In this document: one piece after another, positions 26,548-34,642 of the stretch
Position numbering within the stretch: the stretch's first letter is position 1
Layout: the number at the start of each line of letters is the position of its first letter
Source: WLMZ01 sp043753895
Lineage (GTDB): Bacteria; Actinomycetota; Acidimicrobiia; Acidimicrobiales; Ilumatobacteraceae
DNA: 64,000 nt
Assembly: GCA_043753895.1 (NCBI GenBank)
Contig: JAYUWK010000045.1
Location: 1 to 64,000, forward strand
Direction of reading: 5' to 3'
Translations under genes and position numbers: made by a program
The notes under the pieces: model-generated
What the model was told of the DNA's origin: nothing
Seen by the model: the letters and a program-made list of their open reading frames with translations, nothing else
The model's database searches: none

Positions 26548-29500
26548 CTACGCGGTCAGGCGCAGGGTCAGGATCTGGAAGGGCTGCAAGCGTACGTCGA
26601 TCACCGCAGAGCCTTCCCCCTCGTTGGTGAGTGTTGCCGCGCGAGTCGCCGTTGGATATTCGCGTTCGAGGAAATCGCACGTAGTTATCGCGTTCGCAGC
26701 GAAGGCCGTACTCAGCGTTGCGTCGGCGCGGCCGCCGCTGGATTCGTAGCAGCGAATGATGACATCGCCGCTGCCGTCCTCGGCCTGCTTCACGGCGGTG
26801 ACGACGACGGCTGGATTCGATGATGCAACCGCGCTCATGTGTTGGCCGCGAGCGGTGCCGGTACCTGCAAGGGCGACCACGGGCTGGTTGAGACGTGCGG
26901 CCTCGGCGACGACGTGACTCTCGGTACCGCGACCCAGGTGGGCGAGTAACGAGTACGTGAAGTGATGCTCGCCGCGATCGGCCCCGGGATCGGGGTAGTT
27001 GGCGGCGCGCAACAGCGTGAGCCGCAATGCACCACGGTGGAGATCGTGGCCGTATTTAGAGTCGTTGAGCAGGGCGACCCCAAAGCCCGGTTCGGAGACA
27101 TCGACCCAACGATGCGCGCAGACTTCGAACTTCGCTGCGTCCCAACTCGTCGATGCGTGTGTGGGCCGCAGCACGTGACCGAACTGGATGTCGCATGCGG
27201 CGGTATCGGCATGCACGTCGACCGGCATTGCAACCTTGAGCACCTTCTCGTTCTCATACCACGACACATCGTTGACGATGTCGACGCGTGGTGAGCCTGC
27301 ACTGAGCACGACGCGTTGCACGATGCGTGAGCCACCGAACGAGCGGGTGATGCGCACCGCAGCGAGTAGGGGACCGCGATCGACGATCTCGATGGAATCC
27401 ACCTCGGTGAGTTCGCGCGTGTTCTGCGCGTAGTACTCGTCAAGGTCCCAGGCGTCGTATTCCACCGGGTGATCGGCCGACAGTTCGAGCAGGTTGGCGC
27501 GGTGGCCGGCCTTGATGACCTCTCGCCCGGCGCGGAGTTCGACCAATGACGAGATCAATCCATCGCTGTCGATGGTGAGGCTGACGAACTCGTTGGTGAG
27601 CTGAATCGAGTCGCCGGTCTGTTCGACCCATACCCGCGAGTCGGCGGGTTGGGCCACAAGGCCATCCCACGCGAGGCCGGCGATGCCCATGGCGGGGAGC
27701 TCGGCCCACACCGCGATGCATCCGTCGTGCAGGGTCTGGGCCGCGTCCGGGGGTGCGTCGCTGAGCGTCTGCTGTGCGAGCTCGGCCGGGATGGCCACCA
27801 CACCCAGACGAGCATCCGGGGCAGAGTTGGCGAGCAGAACGTGACCCCCCACCGACGATGCGAGCGATGCGAGCGCTCGGTCGCGGAGATCGGCGAGCGC
27901 CGGTTCGAGTCGCTCGTACGCGGCCTCGGCGTCGTCGTGCACCCACGCGATCGATGAGCCCGGGATGATGTCGTGGAACTGCAGCGTGAGCACTTCGCGC
28001 CACGCCTGTTCGAGTTCTGCGAATGGATACGACGCAATGCCGATACCTCCTGCGTCTGACGAAACGGCGGCAGCCACAGTGGACCAGAGTTCGACCTCGC
28101 CGAGCAGCACCTCACTTCGACGGTTTCCTGCTTTGGTCTTTGCCTGCGAGGTGTAGGTACCGCGATGCATTTCGAAGTACAGCTCACCCACCCACGTGGC
28201 CGCGTCGGGATAGTCGACGATCGCAGCCTCGAAGAAATCGGCGGGAGACTCGATAGTGATGCGCGGCAGACCCTCGAGGTCGCGGATACGCCGGTAGCGC
28301 TCCATCATGTCGCGGGTGGGTCCACCGCCGCCGTCGCCGAAACCGAACGGCGCCATCGACATCGATCCTCCGCCATGGTCGGCGTAGTTGCGTTCGGCGT
28401 GAGCCAGCTCGGCCGGCTGCATCGACACGTTGTAGGTATCGATCGGCGGGAAATGCGTGAACATGCGTGTGCCATCGATGCCCTGCCACCAAAACGTGTG
28501 ATGGGGCATACGGTTCTGCTTGTTCCAACTGAGCTTTTGGGTGAGGAACCACTTCGCTCCTCCGAGCGCGAAGATCTGCGGCAGGCTGGCCGGGTAACCG
28601 AAGACGTCGGGGATCCAGACCTCTTCGCAGATCGTGCCGTAGTGCTCTTCGAAGAAACGCTGCCCGTGCAGGAACTGGCGCGCCAGCGATTCGCCCGATG
28701 GCAGGTTGGTATCGGCTTCGACCCACATACCGCCGACCGGGATGAATCGGCCCTCGGATGCGCTCTGCACCATCTGCTCGAAGATGTTGGGATAGCGCTC
28801 GCGCATCCACTCGTGTTGCTGAGCCTGACTGCACACGAACTTCAGCTCGGGCTCGCGGGTCATCAGGTCGAGCACGTTGCTGAACGTGCGCGCGCACTTG
28901 CGCACGGTTTCGCGCAGCGGCCACAACCATGCGGTGTCGATGTGCGCGTGGCCGATGGCGCTGACCCGGTGTGCGCTCGGCACTGCCGGACGGGCAAGTA
29001 CAGGCGCGAGTCGGGCTCGTGCTGCTTCGGCCGTGCCCATCACGTCGGTGAGGTCGAGCGCGTCGAGGCCCTGCTCGATGGCGCGGGTGATCTGCGGGCG
29101 GCGCGGTGCATCGAGGGGGAGTTCCTTGATGAGGTCGCCCAGAATGTCGAGGTCGTACACGAGTGCAGCTACCTGGGGATGGAACACCGAGAGCTCTGCT
29201 CGCTTCAGCCTGTAGAGCAGCGTGTCCGGCAGGGTGTTCGGGTCGCCCATCGGCGACGGGGGATACAACGGCGCGAACACCATGGGGTTTGCCGCGGCCT
29301 CGACGAGGAACTCGAACTCCTCGCCCCCGTTGGCCGAGATCAGCAGCGGGATGGCATGGTTCAGCGGGTTGAGCGCGCGCAGTGGTCCGTTCGGTCCCCA
29401 CACCAGCCCCTCGGCCTGAAAGCCCGGCGCCAACCCGAAACCCAGGTCGATGCGCGCCTCCACGGTAGAGCCACGCCAGTCGTGGGGTACCGAGCCAATG

Positions 29501-29730
29501 CAGTGGAACCACGTCGTGCTCCACGGCAGGCCGTACGCGCTGCCGATTGCGAACGGTTCGAACAACCCATCGACCATCGCCAGCATCGCATCGTCGAACG
29601 AGATGGGCTCGCCCGGGGCCGAGTAGGCCGTGACGCTGAAGTGAACCGACTCGCTGTAGCGGGCGGGGCGGATGCGGTCGCGCAGGAACCGATCGAGGCG
29701 CCGTTCGACGATGAGATGGTTGTCGTGCAC
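26548..29730 (-). CDS. Alpha-mannosidase, glycoside hydrolase family 38
   Basis: 1060 aa. The GH38 catalytic domain has the zinc site GHAHIDTAWLWPLRET and the nucleophile in EVWIPDVFGYPASLPQI (D375). HHTFWWQGIDGTRMFTHFPP and LTLQFHDIIPGSSIAWVHDD are further family blocks, and a long beta-rich C-terminal region completes the enzyme. There is no signal peptide, so it is probably cytoplasmic and trims alpha-mannosides taken up or made in the cell. It begins 10 bp after the deoD-like gene, so both share a transcript. Confidence 0.95.
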   Translation of the reverse strand: MHDNHLIVERRLDRFLRDRIRPARYSESVHFSVTAYSAPGEPISFDDAMLAMVDGLFEPFAIGSAYGLPWSTTWFHCIGSVPHDWRGSTVEARIDLGFGLAPGFQAEGLVWGPNGPLRALNPLNHAIPLLISANGGEEFEFLVEAAANPMVFAPLYPPSPMGDPNTLPDTLLYRLKRAELSVFHPQVAALVYDLDILGDLIKELPLDAPRRPQITRAIEQGLDALDLTDVMGTAEAARARLAPVLARPAVPSAHRVSAIGHAHIDTAWLWPLRETVRKCARTFSNVLDLMTREPELKFVCSQAQQHEWMRERYPNIFEQMVQSASEGRFIPVGGMWVEADTNLPSGESLARQFLHGQRFFEEHYGTICEEVWIPDVFGYPASLPQIFALGGAKWFLTQKLSWNKQNRMPHHTFWWQGIDGTRMFTHFPPIDTYNVSMQPAELAHAERNYADHGGGSMSMAPFGFGDGGGGPTRDMMERYRRIRDLEGLPRITIESPADFFEAAIVDYPDAATWVGELYFEMHRGTYTSQAKTKAGNRRSEVLLGEVELWSTVAAAVSSDAGGIGIASYPFAELEQAWREVLTLQFHDIIPGSSIAWVHDDAEAAYERLEPALADLRDRALASLASSVGGHVLLANSAPDARLGVVAIPAELAQQTLSDAPPDAAQTLHDGCIAVWAELPAMGIAGLAWDGLVAQPADSRVWVEQTGDSIQLTNEFVSLTIDSDGLISSLVELRAGREVIKAGHRANLLELSADHPVEYDAWDLDEYYAQNTRELTEVDSIEIVDRGPLLAAVRITRSFGGSRIVQRVVLSAGSPRVDIVNDVSWYENEKVLKVAMPVDVHADTAACDIQFGHVLRPTHASTSWDAAKFEVCAHRWVDVSEPGFGVALLNDSKYGHDLHRGALRLTLLRAANYPDPGADRGEHHFTYSLLAHLGRGTESHVVAEAARLNQPVVALAGTGTARGQHMSAVASSNPAVVVTAVKQAEDGSGDVIIRCYESSGGRADATLSTAFAANAITTCDFLEREYPTATRAATLTNEGEGSAVIDVRLQPFQILTLRLTA

Positions 29731-29740
29731 CGTGATCCGA

Positions 29741-30454
29741 TCAGGCGACGGCGACCCGGCAGGCCACCCGTGTCATTGCGTTGACGCCCAACTTCAGGTC
29801 GTCGTCGGAAATGCGCTCGGCGGTGCCGTCGTCCTCGATGAGATCGCTGACCGTCATGATGGCCAGCGTCTCGATGTGATGGATCGCGCCGAGCGTGTAG
29901 AGAATCGACGCCTCCATCTCGACGCCGAGGTGACCGCGCTCGCGCCAGCGCTGCATCAGTCCCGCCCGAGTGTCGTAGAACAACGCGCTGCTCACGATGG
30001 GGCCAACGTGCACGCGTGCCTGCTGCTCGCGAGCGAGGCCCACGGCGATCTCGACGAGTTCCCATGTGGCCGTCGGTGCATGCGGCTCGCCGTGGGTGAG
30101 CAGTGCAGTGGTCGGGTCATCGGCCGTGGCGCTGATGGCAATGAGTGTGTCACCCATACGCAAGCCGGGTTTCAGGCCACCAGCGGTGCCGACGCGGATG
30201 ATGCGCTGCGCGCCGAGTTGGATCAATTCGCTGTAGTAGATGGCGGCGCTGGCGGCTCCCATGCCCACCGACTGCACGCTGATGGGTGAGCCCTCAAACG
30301 TGCCGGTGAAGCCGAGCATGCCGCGTTCGGTGTTGACGCAACGGAAGCCTGTGTCGAAGAACGTCTCGGCAATGTGCTTGGCGCGGTTGGGATCGCCAGG
30401 CACGAGCACGGCAGGGGCATAGTCACTGGGTTCGGCGCGAAGGTGAACAGGCAT
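29741..30454 (-). CDS. deoD: Purine-nucleoside phosphorylase, DeoD type
   Basis: 237 aa trimer-forming/hexameric type PNP. VLVPGDPNRAKHIAETFF, GMGAASAAIYYSELIQLGAQRIIRVGTAGGL, and GVEMEASILYTLGAIH hold the phosphate and nucleoside site residues, and SDLIEDD the base-binding aspartate region. It cleaves purine nucleosides with phosphate for salvage. It is first in a two-gene unit with the GH38 gene, an unusual pairing whose logic is unclear. Confidence 0.93.
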   Translation of the reverse strand: MPVHLRAEPSDYAPAVLVPGDPNRAKHIAETFFDTGFRCVNTERGMLGFTGTFEGSPISVQSVGMGAASAAIYYSELIQLGAQRIIRVGTAGGLKPGLRMGDTLIAISATADDPTTALLTHGEPHAPTATWELVEIAVGLAREQQARVHVGPIVSSALFYDTRAGLMQRWRERGHLGVEMEASILYTLGAIHHIETLAIMTVSDLIEDDGTAERISDDDLKLGVNAMTRVACRVAVA

Positions 30455-30460
30455 GGCTGC

Positions 30461-30466
30461 AGCGTA
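30461..30466 (-). promoter_or_regulatory. -10 box of leaderless deoD
   Basis: On the reverse strand TACGCT ends 6 nt before the ATG at 30454. Confidence 0.5.
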
Positions 30467-30479
30467 GGCGGCAGCGTGA

Positions 30480-31319
30480 TTACTTCAGGAACTTGCTCGT
30501 GGTGTTGTCGGCGAGCACCTTGCCACCGGTCTGGCAGGTGGGGCAGTACGCCACGGTGTAGTTGTTGTATGACACCGAGGCGATCGTGTCACCGCATTCG
30601 GGGCACGGTTCGCCGACGCGTCCGTGCACACGTCCGGGTCGATCCTTCGATGAGCTCATGTCGGTGCGCGTTCGTTCATAGGCCAAGCCGTCGTCGATCG
30701 CATCGCGGATGGCAGCAACGACGGCAGCTGCGCCGGCGGCACCGAGTTTGGAGGTACTTGCAAACGGACTCAGTTTGGCGCGATGGCAGATCTCGTTGGC
30801 CAGCGTGCGCCCAAGCCCGGCGATGAGATGCTGATCGCGCAGGAACCCGTGCAAGCGCATGGAATGTTCGGTGAACACGGCCTGCAGCGAATCGGCGTCG
30901 AACGCAAGTGCATCCGGCCCGAGTTTGTTCAAGGGTGCATCGGTCAACATCGTCGCGCTGCACATGCACCACACGCCGGCGCGTCGCTCGGAGCCGGCCT
31001 CGGTGAGCAGCAGCGCAGGACCCTCGGCGAACACGAAGCGGGCTTGGCCGTTGCGTGGCTTCGGCGACTGCTTCTCGTCGACCAACAGCCGCCCACCCTG
31101 CATCAGGTGCACCACGAACGTGATCGGTTCGAACTGCAACAGCAGGTACTTGCCCCTTCGCCCCACCTGCTGCAATGCCAGCCCATAGGCATCGCTGGGC
31201 GGGGGCGTGGCGGTCTTCAGCGCGGTGAACGCAAGCGGCGTGAACCGTTGGAGCACCTTGCCCGCGAAATGATCGGTCAATCGCTCGGCATGCGCCTGGA
31301 CCTCGGGGAGCTCGGGCAT
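30480..31319 (-). CDS. Fpg/Nei-family DNA glycosylase
   Basis: 279 aa. The N-terminus PELPEVQAHAERL supplies the catalytic proline and glutamate; the helix-two-turn-helix region includes GLGRTLANEICHRAKLSPF, and the C-terminal zinc finger is CPECGD...YCPTCQ. It removes oxidised bases and cleaves the abasic site. The PELPEVQ N-terminus and the finger fit actinobacterial Nei/Fpg-like proteins (Fpg2/Nei type), so which lesion it prefers is open. It starts 4 bp after the SCP2-like gene. Confidence 0.9.
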   Translation of the reverse strand: MPELPEVQAHAERLTDHFAGKVLQRFTPLAFTALKTATPPPSDAYGLALQQVGRRGKYLLLQFEPITFVVHLMQGGRLLVDEKQSPKPRNGQARFVFAEGPALLLTEAGSERRAGVWCMCSATMLTDAPLNKLGPDALAFDADSLQAVFTEHSMRLHGFLRDQHLIAGLGRTLANEICHRAKLSPFASTSKLGAAGAAAVVAAIRDAIDDGLAYERTRTDMSSSKDRPGRVHGRVGEPCPECGDTIASVSYNNYTVAYCPTCQTGGKVLADNTTSKFLK

Positions 31320-31323
31320 GCGG

Positions 31324-31713
31324 CTATTCGTAGGTGGTGCGCGCCCGCACGCTGTCGAACACCGCGCTCATCGCACCGAATACGGCCTGATTGTCCATCA
31401 GCTTCTGCTGGTCGCCAGTGAGCAGGATGCGCCCTTGGATGAACGCCTCCTGTGCATTCAAGGCGCCGGTGGCAACACCGACAGCGGTGTCCCAGGTCTG
31501 CTCGAATCGGACGTCTTCGGGGAAGGCGGCACCCGCGGCGAAAAGTACCTGACCGTCGAGCACCTGCATGGAGTAGATGATCACCCCGTCGGGCGCCTCC
31601 GTGACCACCTGCGTCACGCCGATGCTGCACTCTGCGGCGGCCACCGCCACGTGGGCATTGGTGGCGGCCTCGTCGGCGACGGCATCGATCCAGTCCAAAC
31701 TGAGATAACGCAC
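31324..31713 (-). CDS. SCP2 sterol-carrier-like protein
   Basis: 129 aa. MRYLSLDWIDAVADEAATNAHV opens like actinobacterial SCP-2 domain proteins, and VIIYSMQVLDGQV, FEQTWDTAVGVATGALNAQEAFIQGRILLTGDQQKLM is the conserved C-terminal part. It probably binds a lipid or acyl chain. The GTG at 31713 is chosen because TACCTT lies 6 nt upstream on the reverse strand; upstream in-frame codons cross that promoter. It precedes the Fpg gene and is probably co-transcribed. Confidence 0.78.
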   Translation of the reverse strand: MRYLSLDWIDAVADEAATNAHVAVAAAECSIGVTQVVTEAPDGVIIYSMQVLDGQVLFAAGAAFPEDVRFEQTWDTAVGVATGALNAQEAFIQGRILLTGDQQKLMDNQAVFGAMSAVFDSVRARTTYE

Positions 31714-31719
31714 ACCGTC

Positions 31720-31743
31720 AAGGTATCGCGCACGGCGTACAGT
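31720..31743. promoter_or_regulatory. Divergent leaderless -10 boxes
   Basis: On the reverse strand TACCTT (31725-31720) serves the GTG at 31713. On the forward strand TACAGT (31738-31743) ends 7 nt before the ATG at 31751. The forward box overlaps an in-frame GTG (31742), which argues against that start. Confidence 0.55.
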
Positions 31744-31750
31744 GCCAACG

Positions 31751-32443
31751 ATGCTGGAACCTCGACCCATCGTTCCCGAACCCCACATCTGGCACGCGTT
31801 CGACGAGGAACGGCACGCGTCGGCTGCGGTGGAGGCATGGTGGTGGTGGGGCGCGTCAGATGATGGTGACGCAGGAGTCTTCGTCGGCCTCGAACTACGC
31901 AGCGATCGCTTCGACTATTGGGCCGGTCTCGTCCGTGCCGGCGAGCCCTATCTGTACATCGAGGAACTCGACGGAAGTGGATTGCGCGAGGGTCTGGAGA
32001 TCAAACCGGCCGAGATGTGGGCCGACCACGACTGTGATATGGCCTTCGAGCAATGGAGTCTCGGCAACGAGGCCCACGGTGTGTTGCTCGATGATCCCGA
32101 AGAGGCGTGGCGACGGGCGTACGGCGCATTGGTGCCCGTGACCTTCGACATCGAGTGGTATGCCACAGAGGCCCCAGAGCACTTGGACCAATCGCGCCGA
32201 ACATCGGGTTATCGCCAGAGTGGCGAAGTGGATTGTCAGATCGAACTCGCAACCGGACTGATCGAATTCGTTGGTCCGTCCGAACGGGTGCACCTGTGGG
32301 GCGGGCCGTACCTGCCATCATCATTTGCCATGCCGATTGCTCGATCAGGTCTGCGTGCGCCGTATCGGCGCATCGACGGCGTGCACGTCGATCAGGTGCT
32401 CACCGATCGCTGGTGGGTCAATGCCGTTGGCCGATCATCGTGA
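31751..32443 (+). CDS. Conserved hypothetical protein
   Basis: 230 aa, acidic and tryptophan-rich, with no signal or membrane segment. The pattern WADHDCDMAFEQWSLGNEAHGVLLDDPEEAWRRAYG, where D-C-x-x-x-F-E-x-W and N-E-A-H-G stand out, looks like a beta-rich ligand-binding domain of the lipocalin or AttH type, but I do not recognise the family with certainty. Its stop overlaps the GTG of the DUF3097 gene (GTGA), so the two are translationally coupled. Confidence 0.65.
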   Translation: MLEPRPIVPEPHIWHAFDEERHASAAVEAWWWWGASDDGDAGVFVGLELRSDRFDYWAGLVRAGEPYLYIEELDGSGLREGLEIKPAEMWADHDCDMAFEQWSLGNEAHGVLLDDPEEAWRRAYGALVPVTFDIEWYATEAPEHLDQSRRTSGYRQSGEVDCQIELATGLIEFVGPSERVHLWGGPYLPSSFAMPIARSGLRAPYRRIDGVHVDQVLTDRWWVNAVGRSS

Positions 32444-33264
32444 CCTACGAACGCGACATCCTCGACGAATTCGCCGAGCGAAAGACGGCACCCGCCTACC
32501 GCCAGGTGATTGCCCAGATGGGCATGGTCGTGGAGGACCGTGCGAGCGGTTTCTGCGGAGATGTCGTCAAAATCACGTTCGAGGCGTTGACCCTGCGTGA
32601 CCGCAACAATCAATTTCGCCACTTCCGATGGAAAGAGGGTGGCTTCCTCGTCGAGGGCAAACCGGTCACCTTGACGCGTGCCGTTGCGTCGCCCGCTGCG
32701 GCGACACCGCGGGCGACCAACAGTGGTTCGGTGGCAACGGCCGATGCCGCTCGGGCAAAGGTGGCGCGTGCCGCGCGTATCTGGGTCGAGGGCAAGCACG
32801 ATGCCGAACTGGTCGAACACGTGTGGGGCGACGACCTGCGCGACCTCGGCATCGTGGTCGAACCGCTCCACGGCATCGACGATCTCGCCGGTGCCGTTGC
32901 CGAGTTCCAACCCGCACCTCGACGACGGCTCGGCGTGCTCGTCGATCACCTCGTGCCGGGCTCGAAGGAATCACGCATCGCCGCGACCGTACGCGACCCC
33001 AACGTCTTGATCACCGGCCATCCGTTCGTCGACATCTGGGTGGGCATCCGTCCGCAGTTGATCGGCCTCACCGAGTGGCCCGACGTGCCCCGCGGCCAGC
33101 CGTGGAAACAGGGGTTGTGCCTCGCGCTCGGAACAGATCTCGCCACGTTCTGGCCTCGGCTGCGAAATCGAGTCTCCACCTATGCGGATCTGCGTCCCGA
33201 ACTGGTCGGATCGGTCGAGCAGCTGATCGACTTTGTCGCCGAGATGCCCGACGAGGATGTGTAG
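32440..33264 (+). CDS. DUF3097 family protein
   Basis: 274 aa. The start MTYERDILDEFAERKTAPAY and the blocks VVEDRASGFCGDVVKI, ARIWVEGKHDAELVEHVWGDDLRDLGIVVE, RRLGVLVDHLVPGSKESRIA and VLITGHPFVDIWVGI are characteristic of this actinobacterial family. The middle segment (WVEGKHDAELVEHVWG ... LVDHLVPGSKE) resembles a TOPRIM nucleotide-handling fold (E, then D-x-D-like). No function is established. Start GTG overlaps the preceding stop by 4 bp. Confidence 0.88.
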   Translation: MTYERDILDEFAERKTAPAYRQVIAQMGMVVEDRASGFCGDVVKITFEALTLRDRNNQFRHFRWKEGGFLVEGKPVTLTRAVASPAAATPRATNSGSVATADAARAKVARAARIWVEGKHDAELVEHVWGDDLRDLGIVVEPLHGIDDLAGAVAEFQPAPRRRLGVLVDHLVPGSKESRIAATVRDPNVLITGHPFVDIWVGIRPQLIGLTEWPDVPRGQPWKQGLCLALGTDLATFWPRLRNRVSTYADLRPELVGSVEQLIDFVAEMPDEDV

Positions 33265-33268
33265 CGAT

Positions 33269-34363
33269 TCAGAGCGGCTGCCCAGCTGAAGCCCCCGGCG
33301 CCGAAGCAACCGAATTTGTCGAGCGACGCCGACGGACTCCCCAGGCGATCAGCCCGCCGAGGCCGGCGACTACCAGGAACGGGACGGCGTAGGCGAAGCC
33401 GACCGCGATGCCGTGGATGATCTCGGTGAAGCGATTCCAACCGTCGTGCCACGCACCGCCGACGCTCTGCTTCGACGAGTCGGCGACGGTATGCAGATGC
33501 TCGGACTGCGGAGTGAGCGTGATCGTGAGGGTGGCCAGTTGTACCCGCCAGTCGAGGTTGCGCTGCTGGGCAAGGAGTTGCTCCAGCGTTGTTTCGCGCG
33601 CCGTGAGTTCGCTCTCGATCGCGGTCACGTCCTGCAGGTTCTTCGCATCGGCCAGCAGTGCGCGAATGCGATCCACACTGGCGGTCGCGGTGGCGATACG
33701 AACCTCGACATCGGTGATCTGTGTGCTCACGTCCTCGGTCTGCTGGGTTCGGCTCACCAGCGTTCCGACGCCGCCCAGCCCTGCGATCAGCGGCTCGAGG
33801 TCGGCCGGAGGTACCTTCAGGGTGATTGTCGCCGTTGCGGATCGCGGATCGCCCACCTGGATGTCGGTGTTGTAGATCGCCCCACCCTTGCTCTGCACGA
33901 GTGTCGGGATGTCGAGCACGGCGTTGCGCACGTCGACCACCTCCAGTGTGACACCGGCAGTGATCGCGAGCGCTCCACCGAATGGGGTGGTGGCTGGCAA
34001 CGCGCCGCTGGCGTCGGGCACCGCTGCGGTTTGTGCCCTACCGCTCAGCGACACCTTGCCCGTGATCTGATCACCAGCCTGTGATTGGGCTGCCTGTGAT
34101 TGGGCCGCCTGTGGTTGGGCTGCCTGTGGTTGGGCTGCCGGTGACGGGTCCGCAATGCTCGACGACTTGCTGTCGCTTGCGCAGGCGCTGACACCGACGA
34201 TCATGATGCCGACGAAACCGAGTGCGAGGAGCCGTCGCGGCGTCGGCGCCTGCCGGTGGCGGGTGATCGCCCCCGCCCGGGATTGCGAGTGTGACGGTCG
34301 TTGCGAATGTGACGGTGTCGTGCTGTGTGTCCCCATGTGCATCCGACGCCGTCCGGTCGTCAT
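33269..34363 (-). CDS. DUF4349 domain lipoprotein
   Basis: 364 aa. A basic N-terminus precedes a signal helix with lipobox VSAC (LLALGFVGIMIVGVSACAS). Next is a Q/A repeat (AAQPQ and AAQSQ units), then the DUF4349 domain (ITAGVTLEVVDV, VQSKGGAIYNTDI, ATITLKVPPADLEPLIAGL), a coiled-coil (RIATATASVDRIRALLADA and following ELTARETTLEQLLAQQ), and a C-terminal transmembrane helix with a basic end. It likely spans the envelope as a lipid- and TM-anchored protein. The ATG at 34363 is the longest plausible start; others lie at 34342 and 34336. Confidence 0.85.
   Translation of the reverse strand: MTTGRRRMHMGTHSTTPSHSQRPSHSQSRAGAITRHRQAPTPRRLLALGFVGIMIVGVSACASDSKSSSIADPSPAAQPQAAQPQAAQSQAAQSQAGDQITGKVSLSGRAQTAAVPDASGALPATTPFGGALAITAGVTLEVVDVRNAVLDIPTLVQSKGGAIYNTDIQVGDPRSATATITLKVPPADLEPLIAGLGGVGTLVSRTQQTEDVSTQITDVEVRIATATASVDRIRALLADAKNLQDVTAIESELTARETTLEQLLAQQRNLDWRVQLATLTITLTPQSEHLHTVADSSKQSVGGAWHDGWNRFTEIIHGIAVGFAYAVPFLVVAGLGGLIAWGVRRRRSTNSVASAPGASAGQPL
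34078..34137. repeat. 4 x 15-bp in-frame repeat in the DUF4349 gene
   Basis: The unit CCTGTGATTGGGCTG and variants occur four times in tandem and encode the AAQPQ/AAQSQ pentapeptides just after the lipobox. The period of 15 keeps the frame, so changes in copy number would only lengthen the linker. Confidence 0.85.
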
Positions 34364-34429
34364 CGGTTCCCGCTGTGTGCGATTTGTGTAACAAACGCCA
34401 CGCCCGCCGGCGCGCCCACCTGTCCGCTC

Positions 34430-34468
34430 GGGCGCGTGTCGCGCCACGGGCTGGCGCGTTCCGCGCCC
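34430..34468. repeat. GGGCGCG compound palindrome, copy 1
   Basis: GGGCGCG-TGT-CGCGCCA, loop CGGGC, TGGCGCG-TTC-CGCGCCC. Both 7-bp arm pairs are perfect and flank a 3-nt internal loop. It is intergenic between the divergent DUF4349 and LLM genes. Confidence 0.8.
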
Positions 34469-34492
34469 AAGAATCTGGCGGGTGTTCTTCTC

Positions 34493-34531
34493 GGGCGCGT
34501 GTCGCGCCAGCAGTTGGCGCGCAGCGCGCCC
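34493..34531. repeat. GGGCGCG compound palindrome, copy 2
   Basis: GGGCGCG-TGT-CGCGCCA, loop GCAGT, TGGCGCG-CAG-CGCGCCC. The arms equal copy 1 while loop and 3' internal loop differ. It begins 63 bp after copy 1, and the bases after the two hairpins (AAGAATCTGG / GCGAATTTGG) are also similar, so the region looks like a tandem duplication. Confidence 0.8.
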
Positions 34532-34642
34532 GCGAATTTGGGGACGGGGCGCTGGGTCAATCGCGCGGACCGGGTGGTGAGACGGCGGGACTGCCGATAG
34601 GACGGGGGTGCACGTTCGACTCGGATGATCACGGAGACCCCC

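Noticed and set aside
28165..29784. 539-codon forward open frame opposite the GH38 gene
   Set aside because: The reverse strand encodes a full GH38 enzyme with catalytic residues in place; the forward product has no recognisable domain.
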